Assembly (NCBI RefSeq): GCF_004365705.1
Contig: NZ_SOBN01000001.1
Location: forward strand, 1,690,555-1,754,554
DNA length: 64,000 bases
Reading direction: 5' to 3'
Source of the DNA: Streptomyces sp. 846.5
GTDB taxonomy: Bacteria > Actinomycetota > Actinomycetes > Streptomycetales > Streptomycetaceae
The stretch's first letter is position 1. Each line of letters begins with the position of its first letter. The translations under genes and the position numbers were made by a program. This document shows, in pieces, positions 50,656 through 59,119 of the stretch. The notes beneath the pieces were generated by a model. That model ran no database searches. It was not told where the DNA came from and was given only the letters and a program-made list of their open reading frames with translations.

Positions 50656-51876
50656 TCACCCCAGGGCCTTCCCCAACCGCGTCAACCCGTCCGCGATCTC
50701 GTCGGGCGTGTGCGTGGTGAACGACAGGCGCAGGGTGGCCGGGTCGGGGTGGTGGGCGAAGAAGGGGGTGCCGGGGACGTAGGCCACGTTGTGGGCGATC
50801 GCGCGTTGGAGCAGGGTGGTCGCGTCGTGGCCGGTGGGGAGGCGGGCCCAGAGGAACATGCCGCCGTCGGGACGGTTCCAGCTGCTGCCGGTCGGCAGTG
50901 CGTCCGCCAGCCCGGCCAGCAGGGCGTCGCGGCGCTCGCGGTAGGCGGCGCGGACGGTGGCGAGGTGGGCGTCCAGGTCGCGGTCGGCGAGGTAGCGGGC
51001 CGCTGCGGCCTGGTCGACCGTGGAGGTGTGCAGGTCTGCGGCCTGCTTGGCGATCACGCAGGCGCGCCGGAGCGCGGCCGGGCCGCGCAGCCAGCCGAGC
51101 CGCAGCCCGGGGGCCATCACCTTGGAGAAGCTGCTCAGCAGCACCGTCCGGTCCTCGGCGCCGGCGCAGCCCGAGATCCACTGCACCGGTTCGCCGCTGA
51201 AGCGCAGCTCGCCGTACGGGTCGTCCTCGACGACCCAGAGTCCGCGCCGTGCAGCGATCTCCGCGACTGCGCGCCGACGTGCGAGCGGCAGCGTCCGGCC
51301 GGTCGGGTTCTGGAAGTTGGGCACCAGGTACAGCAGCTTGGGACGCTCCGCCGCGACCAGGGCGTCCAGCTCGTCCGGGACGATGCCCTCCGCGTCGGTG
51401 GGGACCGGGACGACGCGTGCGCTGGCGAGCGCGAAGCACTGCAGCGCGGCGAGGTAGGTCGGGTCCTCGACCAGGACGGTGTCGCCGGGCTCCAGCAGGG
51501 CCGAGGTCAGCAGCGACAGCCCCTGCTGGGAGCCGCCGGTGATCAGCAGCTCCTCCGGGTCGGTGGGCAGGCCGCGCGCGGTGAGCCGGGCGGCGACGGC
51601 CGCGCGCAGTGACGGGTCGCCCTCGGTGGTCGAGTACTGCAGCACCCGCTGCGGCGACTCGCGCAGCACCGCGTCGTAGGCCGCGCGGATGCCTTCCGCG
51701 TCGAACAGCTCGGGAGCGGGCAGGCCGCCCGCGAACGAGATCACCTCGGGGCGGGCGGTCAGCGCCAGGATCTCCCGGACCGGTGACCCGCCCACCTCGG
51801 CGGTACGGGCGGCAAGAGCAGGAGCGGGAGCTGGGGAGTGGGCTGCAGCGGTGCCGGTGTCGGCTGGGGTCGTCAT
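50656..51876 (-). CDS. PLP-dependent aminotransferase class I/II (aminoadipate transaminase-like)
   Basis: Cytoplasmic enzyme of 406 residues. Fold-type I signatures: VISFAGGLPAPELF, LQYSTTEGDPSLRAAVA, YLVPNFQNPTGRTL, VVEDDPYGELRF and the PLP-binding Lys in LLSSFSKVMAPGLRLGW. It resembles LysN-type 2-aminoadipate and valine-type transaminases; it has no MocR DNA-binding domain. ATG at 51876 follows TAGGGT by six bases (leaderless). Confidence 0.87.
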   Translation of the reverse strand: MTTPADTGTAAAHSPAPAPALAARTAEVGGSPVREILALTARPEVISFAGGLPAPELFDAEGIRAAYDAVLRESPQRVLQYSTTEGDPSLRAAVAARLTARGLPTDPEELLITGGSQQGLSLLTSALLEPGDTVLVEDPTYLAALQCFALASARVVPVPTDAEGIVPDELDALVAAERPKLLYLVPNFQNPTGRTLPLARRRAVAEIAARRGLWVVEDDPYGELRFSGEPVQWISGCAGAEDRTVLLSSFSKVMAPGLRLGWLRGPAALRRACVIAKQAADLHTSTVDQAAAARYLADRDLDAHLATVRAAYRERRDALLAGLADALPTGSSWNRPDGGMFLWARLPTGHDATTLLQRAIAHNVAYVPGTPFFAHHPDPATLRLSFTTHTPDEIADGLTRLGKALG

Positions 51877-51945
51877 CGACCCACCCTACGAACACTCGTC
51901 CCTTCGTCCAGGGCGATTTCAGGATGCGGTCGCGGCGACGTGTCA

Positions 51946-51986
51946 TATCTCTAGATACTGAGTGTATAGACGCGGTATCTACACTC
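51946..51986. promoter_or_regulatory. tandem operators of the PadR-ABC operon
   Basis: Two neighbouring inverted repeats: TATCT-CT-AGATA (51946-51957) and GAGTGTA-N13-TACACTC (51960-51986). They lie just upstream of a -10-like TACCGT (51991-51996), which ends six bases before the PadR start. This is a plausible autoregulatory site. Confidence 0.55.
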
Positions 51987-52002
51987 GGCGTACCGTGGCG
52001 GC

Positions 52003-52530
52003 ATGAGTGTTCCGCTGACCCTGCTGGGTCTGCTCGACCGTGAGCCGAGCCATGGATACGACCTGAAACGCGACTACGACACCTTCTTCGTGCGAGGCAA
52101 ACCGCTGCCCGCCGGGCAGGTCTACTCGACCCTCGGGCGGCTGGCCCGCGACGGCAAGGTCGTCGCCGGGGAGAGCGAGGCCGGCAGCGGCCCCGACCGC
52201 AAGCGGTACGCGATCACCCCGGCCGGCCGGAGCGAGGTCGAGTCCTGGCTGGCCGAGCCGGTGGACGGCGACCCCAACCTGCAGACCGTGCTGTTCGTCA
52301 AGGTCGTGCTGGCGCTGATGCTGGGACGTGACGCCGAGGGCTACCTCGACGCCCAGCGCGCCTCGCACCTGCAACGGATGCGGGAACTGACGACCCTGCG
52401 GCGCAGCGGCGACCCGGTCGACGCGCTCCTCGCCGACCACCGGCTGTTCCACCTGGAGGCCGACCTGCGCTGGATCGACCTCACCGCCGCCAGGCTGACC
52501 ACCCTGGCGGACATGGTGGCCGCCTCATGA
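52003..52530 (+). CDS. PadR-family regulator of an ABC-FtsX exporter
   Basis: A 175-residue regulator: winged helix (TLLGLLDREPSHGYDLKRDY, GQVYSTLGRLARDGKV, YAITPAGRSEVESWL) and helical C-terminal domain. ATGA overlap with the ATPase gene makes it the first gene of its own operon, so it should repress the exporter until a substrate, often a peptide antibiotic or dye, binds. Confidence 0.9.
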   Translation: MSVPLTLLGLLDREPSHGYDLKRDYDTFFVRGKPLPAGQVYSTLGRLARDGKVVAGESEAGSGPDRKRYAITPAGRSEVESWLAEPVDGDPNLQTVLFVKVVLALMLGRDAEGYLDAQRASHLQRMRELTTLRRSGDPVDALLADHRLFHLEADLRWIDLTAARLTTLADMVAAS

Positions 52531-53249
52531 GCGCCGAGCAGCTCCCCGAAGTCCCCTCCCCCCGTGGCCCGCTGATCGCGGCCAGGGACGTGTACCGCTC
52601 CTTCGGCAGCACCCCGGCGCTGCGGGGGGCCGACCTGTCGGTCGACGCCGGCGAGATCGTCGCCGTGATGGGCCCCAGCGGTTCGGGCAAGTCGACGCTG
52701 CTGCACTGCCTGGCCGGGATCTACCGGCCGGACCGCGGCGAGGTGTGGTTCGACGGCCACCGGCTCGACCAGCTCAACGAATCCAGGCGGACCGAGCTGC
52801 GCCGCACCTCCTTCGGCTTCGTCTTCCAGTTCGGGCAGCTGGTACCGGAACTGACGGTGGCTGACAACATCGCCCTGCCCCTGCTGTTCAGCCGGGCCGA
52901 CCGCAAGGACGCCTACCGCAAGGCCGCGGACTGGCTGACCCGCCTGGAACTCGACGGTCTGGGAGGCCGGCGCACCGGCGAACTGTCCGGCGGTCAGGCG
53001 CAGCGCGTCGCCATCGCCAGGGCGCTGGTGATCCACCCCCGGGTGCTCTTCGCGGACGAGCCGACCGGCTCGCTGGACTCGCTCACCGGCGAGCGGGCCA
53101 TGGACCTGCTGACCGACCTGGCCCGGGCCGAGGGCACCACCGTGGTCCTGGTGACCCATGACGCCCGGGTCGCCGCCTACGCCGACCGCGAGATCATGGT
53201 CCGCGACGGCCTGGTGACCAGCCCGTACCCGGCGGAAGGCGGCCGCTGA
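52527..53249 (+). CDS. ABC transporter ATP-binding protein (LolD/MacB type)
   Basis: ATPase of 240 residues with Walker A GPSGSGKST, Q-loop FVFQFGQLVPELT, signature LSGGQAQR, Walker B VLFADEPTGSLDS and switch His VLVTHDARV. The EPTGSLD Walker B is typical of the MacB/LolD exporter class. It overlaps the permease gene by TGATG. Confidence 0.93.
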   Translation: MSAEQLPEVPSPRGPLIAARDVYRSFGSTPALRGADLSVDAGEIVAVMGPSGSGKSTLLHCLAGIYRPDRGEVWFDGHRLDQLNESRRTELRRTSFGFVFQFGQLVPELTVADNIALPLLFSRADRKDAYRKAADWLTRLELDGLGGRRTGELSGGQAQRVAIARALVIHPRVLFADEPTGSLDSLTGERAMDLLTDLARAEGTTVVLVTHDARVAAYADREIMVRDGLVTSPYPAEGGR

Positions 53250-55585
53250 TGTTCCGTCTCGGCCTGCGGCTGTCACTGCAGGGCGGCCGGGAGGCGCTGG
53301 TGCGCCTCGCCGCGATCGTGGCCGCCGTCGCCCTGGGCGTCGCGGTGGTCCTGTCCATCTTCGCCGACTACCACGGCTACCAGAGCATGCTGAACCGGCC
53401 GTGCTGGGAGTGCACCAGCGGGACTCCGCTGAACGGCCAGCAGTCCGCCGGCACGGCGCTGCCCTCGACCGGGGCGCTGTGGAACCTCAGCGACGACTAC
53501 TTCCACGGCCGGACGATCGAGCGGCTGGACGTGGCGGCCCTGGGATCCGCCGGATCGGTCGTCATCCCCGGCCTCCAACAGCTGCCCGCCGCCGGGCAGT
53601 TCGTCGTCTCACCGGCCCTGGCCGCACTGCTGCGGACGGTCCCCGCCGATCAGCTCGGCAACCGGTTCCCCGGCACGCAGGCCGGCCTGATCGGCGACGC
53701 CGCGCTCACCGGACCGGACCAGCTCGTGGTGGTGGTCGGCCACACCCCGGCGCAGCTCGCCGCGGAGTCGGGCACCGAGCACGTCAGCACCGTCGCGACC
53801 AAGCACAGCGACATCAGCACCTCCAATGTCTACAAGTACGGCTTCGGCCTGGGCTCGATCGCGGTGCTGTTCCCGCTGCTGATCCTGATCAGCACTGCCA
53901 CCCGGCTGGCCGCAGCCAGGCGTGAGGAGCGCTATGCGGCGATGCGCCTGGTCGGCGCGACACCCCGGCAGATCAATGTGATCGCCTCGGTGGACTCCGC
54001 CGTCGGGGCACTGCTGGGCACTCTGCTGGGCATCGGCGTCTTCCAGCTGATCCGCACCGGGGTCGACGACCTGGCCGTCACCGGCTCGCGGTTCTTCCCC
54101 GATGTGGTGAACCCCTCGGCGACGGACTACATCACGCTGATCGTCGTCGTGCCGGTGGCCTCGATGTTGGCCGCGCTCTGGTCGCTGCGGCGGGTGCGCA
54201 TCTCCCCGCTGGGCACCAGCCGCCGGGCTACGCCGCCGCCCCCCGGGGCCTGGCGGCTGGCGCCGCTGCTGCTCGGCCTGGTCATCTATGTCGGACCGCT
54301 GGCGGTGCTCGGATTCCAGAACAAGTCGACCAGCGGGCCCAGCAGTTCGTCGCTGGCTCTGGCCGAGCTCGGGGTGCTGCTGATCATGACCGGGCTGATC
54401 CTGAGCGGCTCCTGGCTCACCATGCAGGTGGCCCGGGTCGTCGCCAGGTTCGTCAAGGGCCCCGCCTCGCTGCTGGCCGCGCGACGGCTGGCGGACAACC
54501 CCAAGGCCGCCTTCCGAGCGGTGAGCGGGCTCGTCCTGGCCGTGCTGATCGGGACTGCCATCGGCGGCCTGGTGCCGTCCGTGGTCGACGGGCAGAACTC
54601 CGGGTCCGCCGGATCGCTGACCCGGGTACTGCACGCCGACTTCGCCACCGGGAACTGCAACGGCGGCAGTTGCTCGTCCAGGTCCGGCCCCGCCAAGCCC
54701 TCCCGGGGCGCCGCCCCGGCCCCCTCTCCCGCCCCGGCCGTCGGCGCCGCCGGCCTGCCCCCGCAGACCGCCGCGACGCTGCTCGCGCGGCTGCGTTCGT
54801 TCCCGGGTGTGTCCGTCGTTCCGATCTACTCCGAGCCGGCCGGGGCCGGTACCGGCGGTCTGGTCGCCTCCTGCGCCGACCTGGCGGCGCTGAGCGCGAT
54901 CGGGCAGTGCGCGCCGGGTGCACAGGACGTCAAGGCGGACTTCGGGGCGCTGTACATCGACAACCTGCTGTCCCTGGAGCGGCAGTTGCCGCTGGTGACC
55001 AGTGCCAACGCCACCGGTTCGATCGACCTCTCGACGCTGGACCTGCAGACCGTCCTGGTCAGGGTCGACAACACCAGCACGCTCGAACAGATCCGCACCC
55101 TGCTCTCCACCTACTCCTCGGCCAACGGCGTGACCCAGCCTCCGCAGACGTTCGGCGAGGTCGGCGACGCCCGCGCGTCCCTGCTCAAGGCGGCCGAGCG
55201 GGTCATCGAGGTCCTGGTCGGCCTGACCGTGCTGGTCGCCGGCTGCAGCCTGGCCGTGTCCGTCGGCGGAAGCCTGGTGGAGCGCAGGCGGCCGTTCACC
55301 CTGCTGCGGCTGAGCGGGACACCGACACCGACGCTGTACCGGGTGGTGGTCCTGGAGTCGATGCTGCCGCTGCTCACCGCGACCGTGGTGGCCGCCGTGA
55401 TCGGCTTCGGCACCTCGCTGCCGCTGGTACTGGCAGTGGTCCCGCAGCGCGCCCACCTCGCCCTGCCGGACGGCACCTACTTCGCCCTGATGGGCGCGGG
55501 GCTGCTCGCCTCGGTGGCCGCGATCCTGACCGCCCTGCCGCTGCTCGGCCGGCTGACATCCCCTTCCAACGCGCAGTTCGAGTAG
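53249..55585 (+). CDS. FtsX-like ABC permease
   Basis: A 778-residue membrane protein with two FtsX modules. There is an N-terminal helix, an extracytoplasmic domain (about 45-205) with a CWEC pair, three helices with the RREERYAAMRLVGATPRQI loop, further helices around 335-405, then a second outer domain and three final helices. Ser/Pro/Ala-rich text near 485-510 includes a Cys pair (NCNGGSC). With the ATPase it should export or extract lipophilic or peptide substrates. No terminator is obvious after it. Confidence 0.88.
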   Translation: MFRLGLRLSLQGGREALVRLAAIVAAVALGVAVVLSIFADYHGYQSMLNRPCWECTSGTPLNGQQSAGTALPSTGALWNLSDDYFHGRTIERLDVAALGSAGSVVIPGLQQLPAAGQFVVSPALAALLRTVPADQLGNRFPGTQAGLIGDAALTGPDQLVVVVGHTPAQLAAESGTEHVSTVATKHSDISTSNVYKYGFGLGSIAVLFPLLILISTATRLAAARREERYAAMRLVGATPRQINVIASVDSAVGALLGTLLGIGVFQLIRTGVDDLAVTGSRFFPDVVNPSATDYITLIVVVPVASMLAALWSLRRVRISPLGTSRRATPPPPGAWRLAPLLLGLVIYVGPLAVLGFQNKSTSGPSSSSLALAELGVLLIMTGLILSGSWLTMQVARVVARFVKGPASLLAARRLADNPKAAFRAVSGLVLAVLIGTAIGGLVPSVVDGQNSGSAGSLTRVLHADFATGNCNGGSCSSRSGPAKPSRGAAPAPSPAPAVGAAGLPPQTAATLLARLRSFPGVSVVPIYSEPAGAGTGGLVASCADLAALSAIGQCAPGAQDVKADFGALYIDNLLSLERQLPLVTSANATGSIDLSTLDLQTVLVRVDNTSTLEQIRTLLSTYSSANGVTQPPQTFGEVGDARASLLKAAERVIEVLVGLTVLVAGCSLAVSVGGSLVERRRPFTLLRLSGTPTPTLYRVVVLESMLPLLTATVVAAVIGFGTSLPLVLAVVPQRAHLALPDGTYFALMGAGLLASVAAILTALPLLGRLTSPSNAQFE

Positions 55586-55643
55586 CGGGGCCCTGAGCGT
55601 GGCGGTGACCTGACCGCTCGCCACCGGACATAGCATCACCAGA

Positions 55644-56570
55644 GTGGAACTCCGTCAGCTGCGCTACTTCGCGGCGGTCGCCGAAGAGCTGAACTTCGGG
55701 CGGGCCGCCGCGAAGCTGCTCATCGCCGGGCCGTCGCTGTCCCAGCAGATCAAGTCGCTGGAGCAGGACCTGGGAGTGCGGCTGTTCGACCGCGACCGCC
55801 GTTCGGTCCGGCTGACGGCGGACGGCGCGGCCCTGCTGCCGCTGGCCCGGGACCTGCTGGAGCGGGCCGACGGCCTGCGGCGCCGGGCCGCCGAGCTGTC
55901 GGGTTCCGAGCCGGTCCGGCTCGGCTTCGTCAACTGGCTCCCGCCCGACCTGTCCTCGCGTCTGCTCGGCGTCGCCCAGCTGCATGTCGACCCCTGGGTG
56001 GCGCCCTCGCACGCCCAGGCCGCCCGGGTCGCGGACGGCAGCCTGGACCTCGCGGTGTGCTGGGTGCGTGAGGAGGACCTGGAACGGCACGGCCTGCGGG
56101 CCCGGCTGATCGGCGCGGACCGGCTGCACTGCGTCGCCACCGGGGACGACACCGGCCCGGTCCCGGCCCGGAACACAGCCGTGCTGGTCGACGACGACAC
56201 CGTCTCCTGGTCGTCCTGGAACGCCTACGCCGAGGAGTTGGCCCACGCCACCGGGGCCCGGGCGGTGCGCATCGCCGACGGCGGGATCACCGGCCCCGCC
56301 TTCTTCGACCACGTCCGCCGCAGCCGACGGCCCGTCATCAACTCGCCCAAGGGCCAGACCACTCCGCTGCCGCCGGACCTGGTCCGGCGCCCGGTGACCG
56401 ACCCGCAGCCGTACTGGACCTGGTCCCTGGTCCTGCGCGGCGACGAGACCCGTTCCGCGGTGCTCGCCGCCGCCGACGCCCTCACCGCCGGTGTCGGCGC
56501 CGGCGACCTCGGGCTGCACCAACCCGGGGCCTGGCTGCCCGACTTCGACCCGCACCGGCGCCGCCGGTAG
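55644..56570 (+). CDS. LysR-family regulator
   Basis: A 308-residue regulator with helix-turn-helix at residues 17-37 (NFGRAAAKLLIAGPSLSQQI) and an effector domain. GTG at 55644 follows TAGCAT by seven bases, a leaderless pattern. Neither neighbour is an obvious target. The substrate-binding core is Arg/Asp-rich (DLAVCWVREEDL), and no pathway can be assigned. Confidence 0.87.
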   Translation: MELRQLRYFAAVAEELNFGRAAAKLLIAGPSLSQQIKSLEQDLGVRLFDRDRRSVRLTADGAALLPLARDLLERADGLRRRAAELSGSEPVRLGFVNWLPPDLSSRLLGVAQLHVDPWVAPSHAQAARVADGSLDLAVCWVREEDLERHGLRARLIGADRLHCVATGDDTGPVPARNTAVLVDDDTVSWSSWNAYAEELAHATGARAVRIADGGITGPAFFDHVRRSRRPVINSPKGQTTPLPPDLVRRPVTDPQPYWTWSLVLRGDETRSAVLAAADALTAGVGAGDLGLHQPGAWLPDFDPHRRRR

Positions 56571-56586
56571 TGCCCGGCGTCGTGCC

Positions 56587-57372
56587 TCAGCTGGTGCACC
56601 ACCAGAGGAACTGACTCTTGCAACTGGCCGAGGCGGACGGCTTGGGACTGGCCGAGGGCGACGTGGAAGCGGACGCGGAGGTCGTGGACGCCGGGGTGGT
56701 CGACGAGGGCGTGGTGGGCGTGCTGTCGACCGTCCGTGAGGTCGGGGTCGAGGTCGATCCGGCCGTGTGCGAGGACGACGCCTTCGGCGAGGTGGTCGCG
56801 CTGGGGCTCGCCGAGGCCGAGGCTGTGGCGGAGCGGCCGGCCGAGGCGCTGTGCGAGGACGAGGTACCGGCGGCGCCGCCGGTGTCCGCGCCGCTGCCCG
56901 AAGCCGAGGCCTGCGGGTCGGAACTCCCGGCGACGGGCGCATGCGAGGCACCCGCCGAGGCCGGAGCGGTGCTGTTGTCGGTGGTGAGTGCGAGCAGCCC
57001 GAGACCGGCGACGGCCAGCACGCCGGCGGTGCTCAGCGCCATCACCCTGGTCCCGCGCGAGCGGTTGCGCCTGCGCCCGCGTCGGGGGGCTGCGGCGCGC
57101 AGCGGCAGCGGTGCGAGGCCGTCGGCGGCAGAGGGTTCGCCGTACAGGGCGACCGCCGTGGGCTCCCGGATCACCAGCTCCGCCGTGGGGCGGTCGCCCG
57201 TCGGCTGATCACTCCCGGGCCGGTCGCCCGCGGACGGATCCGCCGCGGCCTGTTCGCCGGGGGCCTGCTCGGTGGCGGCTGCCTCCGGGGCCAACTCCTC
57301 CGCGGGACGGCCGCATCCTGGACAGTTCAACGCACCGTTGAGCCGGCGCCGACAGGTCGAGCAGTAGTTCAT
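56587..57372 (-). CDS. zinc-ribbon, Ser/Thr-rich single-span membrane protein (SCO2400 type)
   Basis: A 261-residue protein. The N-terminal zinc ribbon CSTCRRRLNGALNCPGCG is at residues 4-21. It is followed by a charged segment, one membrane helix (VMALSTAGVLAVAGLGLLAL) and a long Ser/Thr/Ala/Pro-rich outside stalk ending in CKSQFLWWCTS. This layout is like Streptomyces SCO2400-family proteins, whose function is unknown. ATG at 57372 has GGAAG six bases upstream. The stalk is probably glycosylated or wall-spanning, which is inference. Confidence 0.75.
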   Translation of the reverse strand: MNYCSTCRRRLNGALNCPGCGRPAEELAPEAAATEQAPGEQAAADPSAGDRPGSDQPTGDRPTAELVIREPTAVALYGEPSAADGLAPLPLRAAAPRRGRRRNRSRGTRVMALSTAGVLAVAGLGLLALTTDNSTAPASAGASHAPVAGSSDPQASASGSGADTGGAAGTSSSHSASAGRSATASASASPSATTSPKASSSHTAGSTSTPTSRTVDSTPTTPSSTTPASTTSASASTSPSASPKPSASASCKSQFLWWCTS

Positions 57373-57598
57373 GGGGTCTTCCGGGCAGGGTGCTGGGCCC
57401 GCGGCCCAGGGGGTATTCCCGCAGCCTAGAGTGATGAGGACATGATCGAACAGGTGACTGGTGTGTGATTTGTGCGGAGAATCGGTGTCGGGTCCCATGT
57501 CGGTCCCCGCGTCGTCCGCACGCCTCCCTCCTGACCGGCTCCGGTTCCGGGCCGTTCAAGGGCTGTCCCGACCACGGCGCGCATGCCACACTCGCGCC

Positions 57599-59098
57599 AT
57601 GGCGGCCGTGCAACTCCCACGGGTAGCCTGGCGCCGCGTCCTGCCCGTGCTGGCCGTCCTGGCCGCGCTGCTGGAGGCCACCGCCGGGCGCTACGGATAC
57701 CACCGCGACGAGCTGTACTTCCTGGTGGCGAGCCATCATCTCGCGTGGGGCTACGCCGACCAACCGCCGCTGGTGCCGGTGCTGATCCGGCTGGAGACCG
57801 CCGTCCTGGGCGACTCGGTCCGGGCCCTGCGCACCCTGCCGCTGCTGCTGGCGCTGTGCACGGTGCTGCTCGCGGCGCTCTGCGCCAGGGAGTTTGCCGG
57901 GCTGGACGAACCGCGCAGCCGCCGCGCCCAGTTGCTGGCCGCGCTGGCCACCGGGGCCTCCGCGATGGCACTGGTGGGCGGCCATCTCTTCGTCACCTCC
58001 GGCGTGGACCTGTGCGTCTGGGCCCTGCTGCTCTGGCTGGTGCTGCGCTGGCTGCGGACCCGCGACGACCGGCTCTGGCTGCTCGCCGGACTCGCCGCCG
58101 GGGTCGGACTGCTCGTCAACAACCTTGTGGCGATGTTGGCCTTCGCACTCGTGCTGAGCGCGGCGGCGGTCGGGCCGAGGGCGGTGTTCCGCAGTCCGCT
58201 GCTGTACGCGGGGGCCGTGATCGCGCTGCTGCTCTGGGCGCCCGACCTGATCTGGCAGTGGCGGCACCACTGGCCGCAGCTGACGATGGCCCGGCGGATC
58301 TCGTCCAACTCGCAGCGGGTGCAAGTGCTTCCCTTTCAGTTCGAGGCGTCCTTCCCGCTGTTGTGGATCGCCGGCTGGTGGGCGCTGACCCGCCGTCAGG
58401 AGTTCACCGGGTACCGGATGCTGGCGGTGGGCTATCCGGTGACGCTGGTTCTGGTGCTGCTCACCGGCGGCAAGCCCTACTACGCCACCGGCTGGGCGCC
58501 GCTGCTGCTGAGCGCGGGCTCGGTGGCCGCGGTGGACTGGCTGTGGCGGGCGGACCGGGCGCGCACCGCGCGGCACACCGCCGCAGTGCTGCTCGCGGCG
58601 GTACTGGGCGTGGTGTTCTCGCTGGTGGAGGTGGTCGCCGCGCTCCCGGTGCTGCCGGTCTCGGCCTATCACGTCGTCCAGCCGCTGAACGCCGAGAACG
58701 GCGAGACCGTCGGCTGGCCCGAACTGACCGCCACCGTCGCCGGGGTGTACCGCGCGCTGCCCTCGGCCGCCGACCGCTCCAGTGTCACCCTGATCGCCGA
58801 GAACTACGGCGAGGCCGGAGCCCTGGACCACTACGGCCGCCCGCTCGGCCTGCCCACCCCGTACGCCGACCACAATGGCTACGCCGACTTCGGCACCCCC
58901 TCGGGCGACGGCCCCTCGATCCTGCTCGGCTTCGATCCGGCCGACCTGACCGGCTACTGGGGCAGTTGCACCCCGGCCGCCCGGATCGACAACGGCCGCG
59001 GGCTCGACAACCAGGAGCAGCACAAGCAGATCCTGGTCTGCCGGGACCGGCTGCTGCCCTGGCCGGTCCTCTGGAAGCGGCTGCTGCACTACTCCTGA
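57599..59098 (+). CDS. GT39/ArnT-like membrane glycosyltransferase
   Basis: Polytopic protein of 499 residues with roughly ten or more hydrophobic segments. The first outside loop has GYHRDELYFLVASHHLAWGYADQPPL, the acidic catalytic motif of the ArnT/PMT family that transfers sugars from polyprenyl phosphates. The C-terminal outside domain includes AENYGEAGALDHYG and CTPAARIDN. Acceptor unknown. Start by ATG at 57599 in a context without a ribosome site, so it may be leaderless. Confidence 0.8.
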   Translation: MAAVQLPRVAWRRVLPVLAVLAALLEATAGRYGYHRDELYFLVASHHLAWGYADQPPLVPVLIRLETAVLGDSVRALRTLPLLLALCTVLLAALCAREFAGLDEPRSRRAQLLAALATGASAMALVGGHLFVTSGVDLCVWALLLWLVLRWLRTRDDRLWLLAGLAAGVGLLVNNLVAMLAFALVLSAAAVGPRAVFRSPLLYAGAVIALLLWAPDLIWQWRHHWPQLTMARRISSNSQRVQVLPFQFEASFPLLWIAGWWALTRRQEFTGYRMLAVGYPVTLVLVLLTGGKPYYATGWAPLLLSAGSVAAVDWLWRADRARTARHTAAVLLAAVLGVVFSLVEVVAALPVLPVSAYHVVQPLNAENGETVGWPELTATVAGVYRALPSAADRSSVTLIAENYGEAGALDHYGRPLGLPTPYADHNGYADFGTPSGDGPSILLGFDPADLTGYWGSCTPAARIDNGRGLDNQEQHKQILVCRDRLLPWPVLWKRLLHYS

Positions 59099-59119
59099 CG
59101 GCCGCTTGGCGGTCACAGC

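Noticed and set aside
55602-55617. GCGGT-GACCTG-ACCGC hairpin after the FtsX gene
   Set aside because: Only a five-base-pair stem without extension or T-run, so not called as a terminator.
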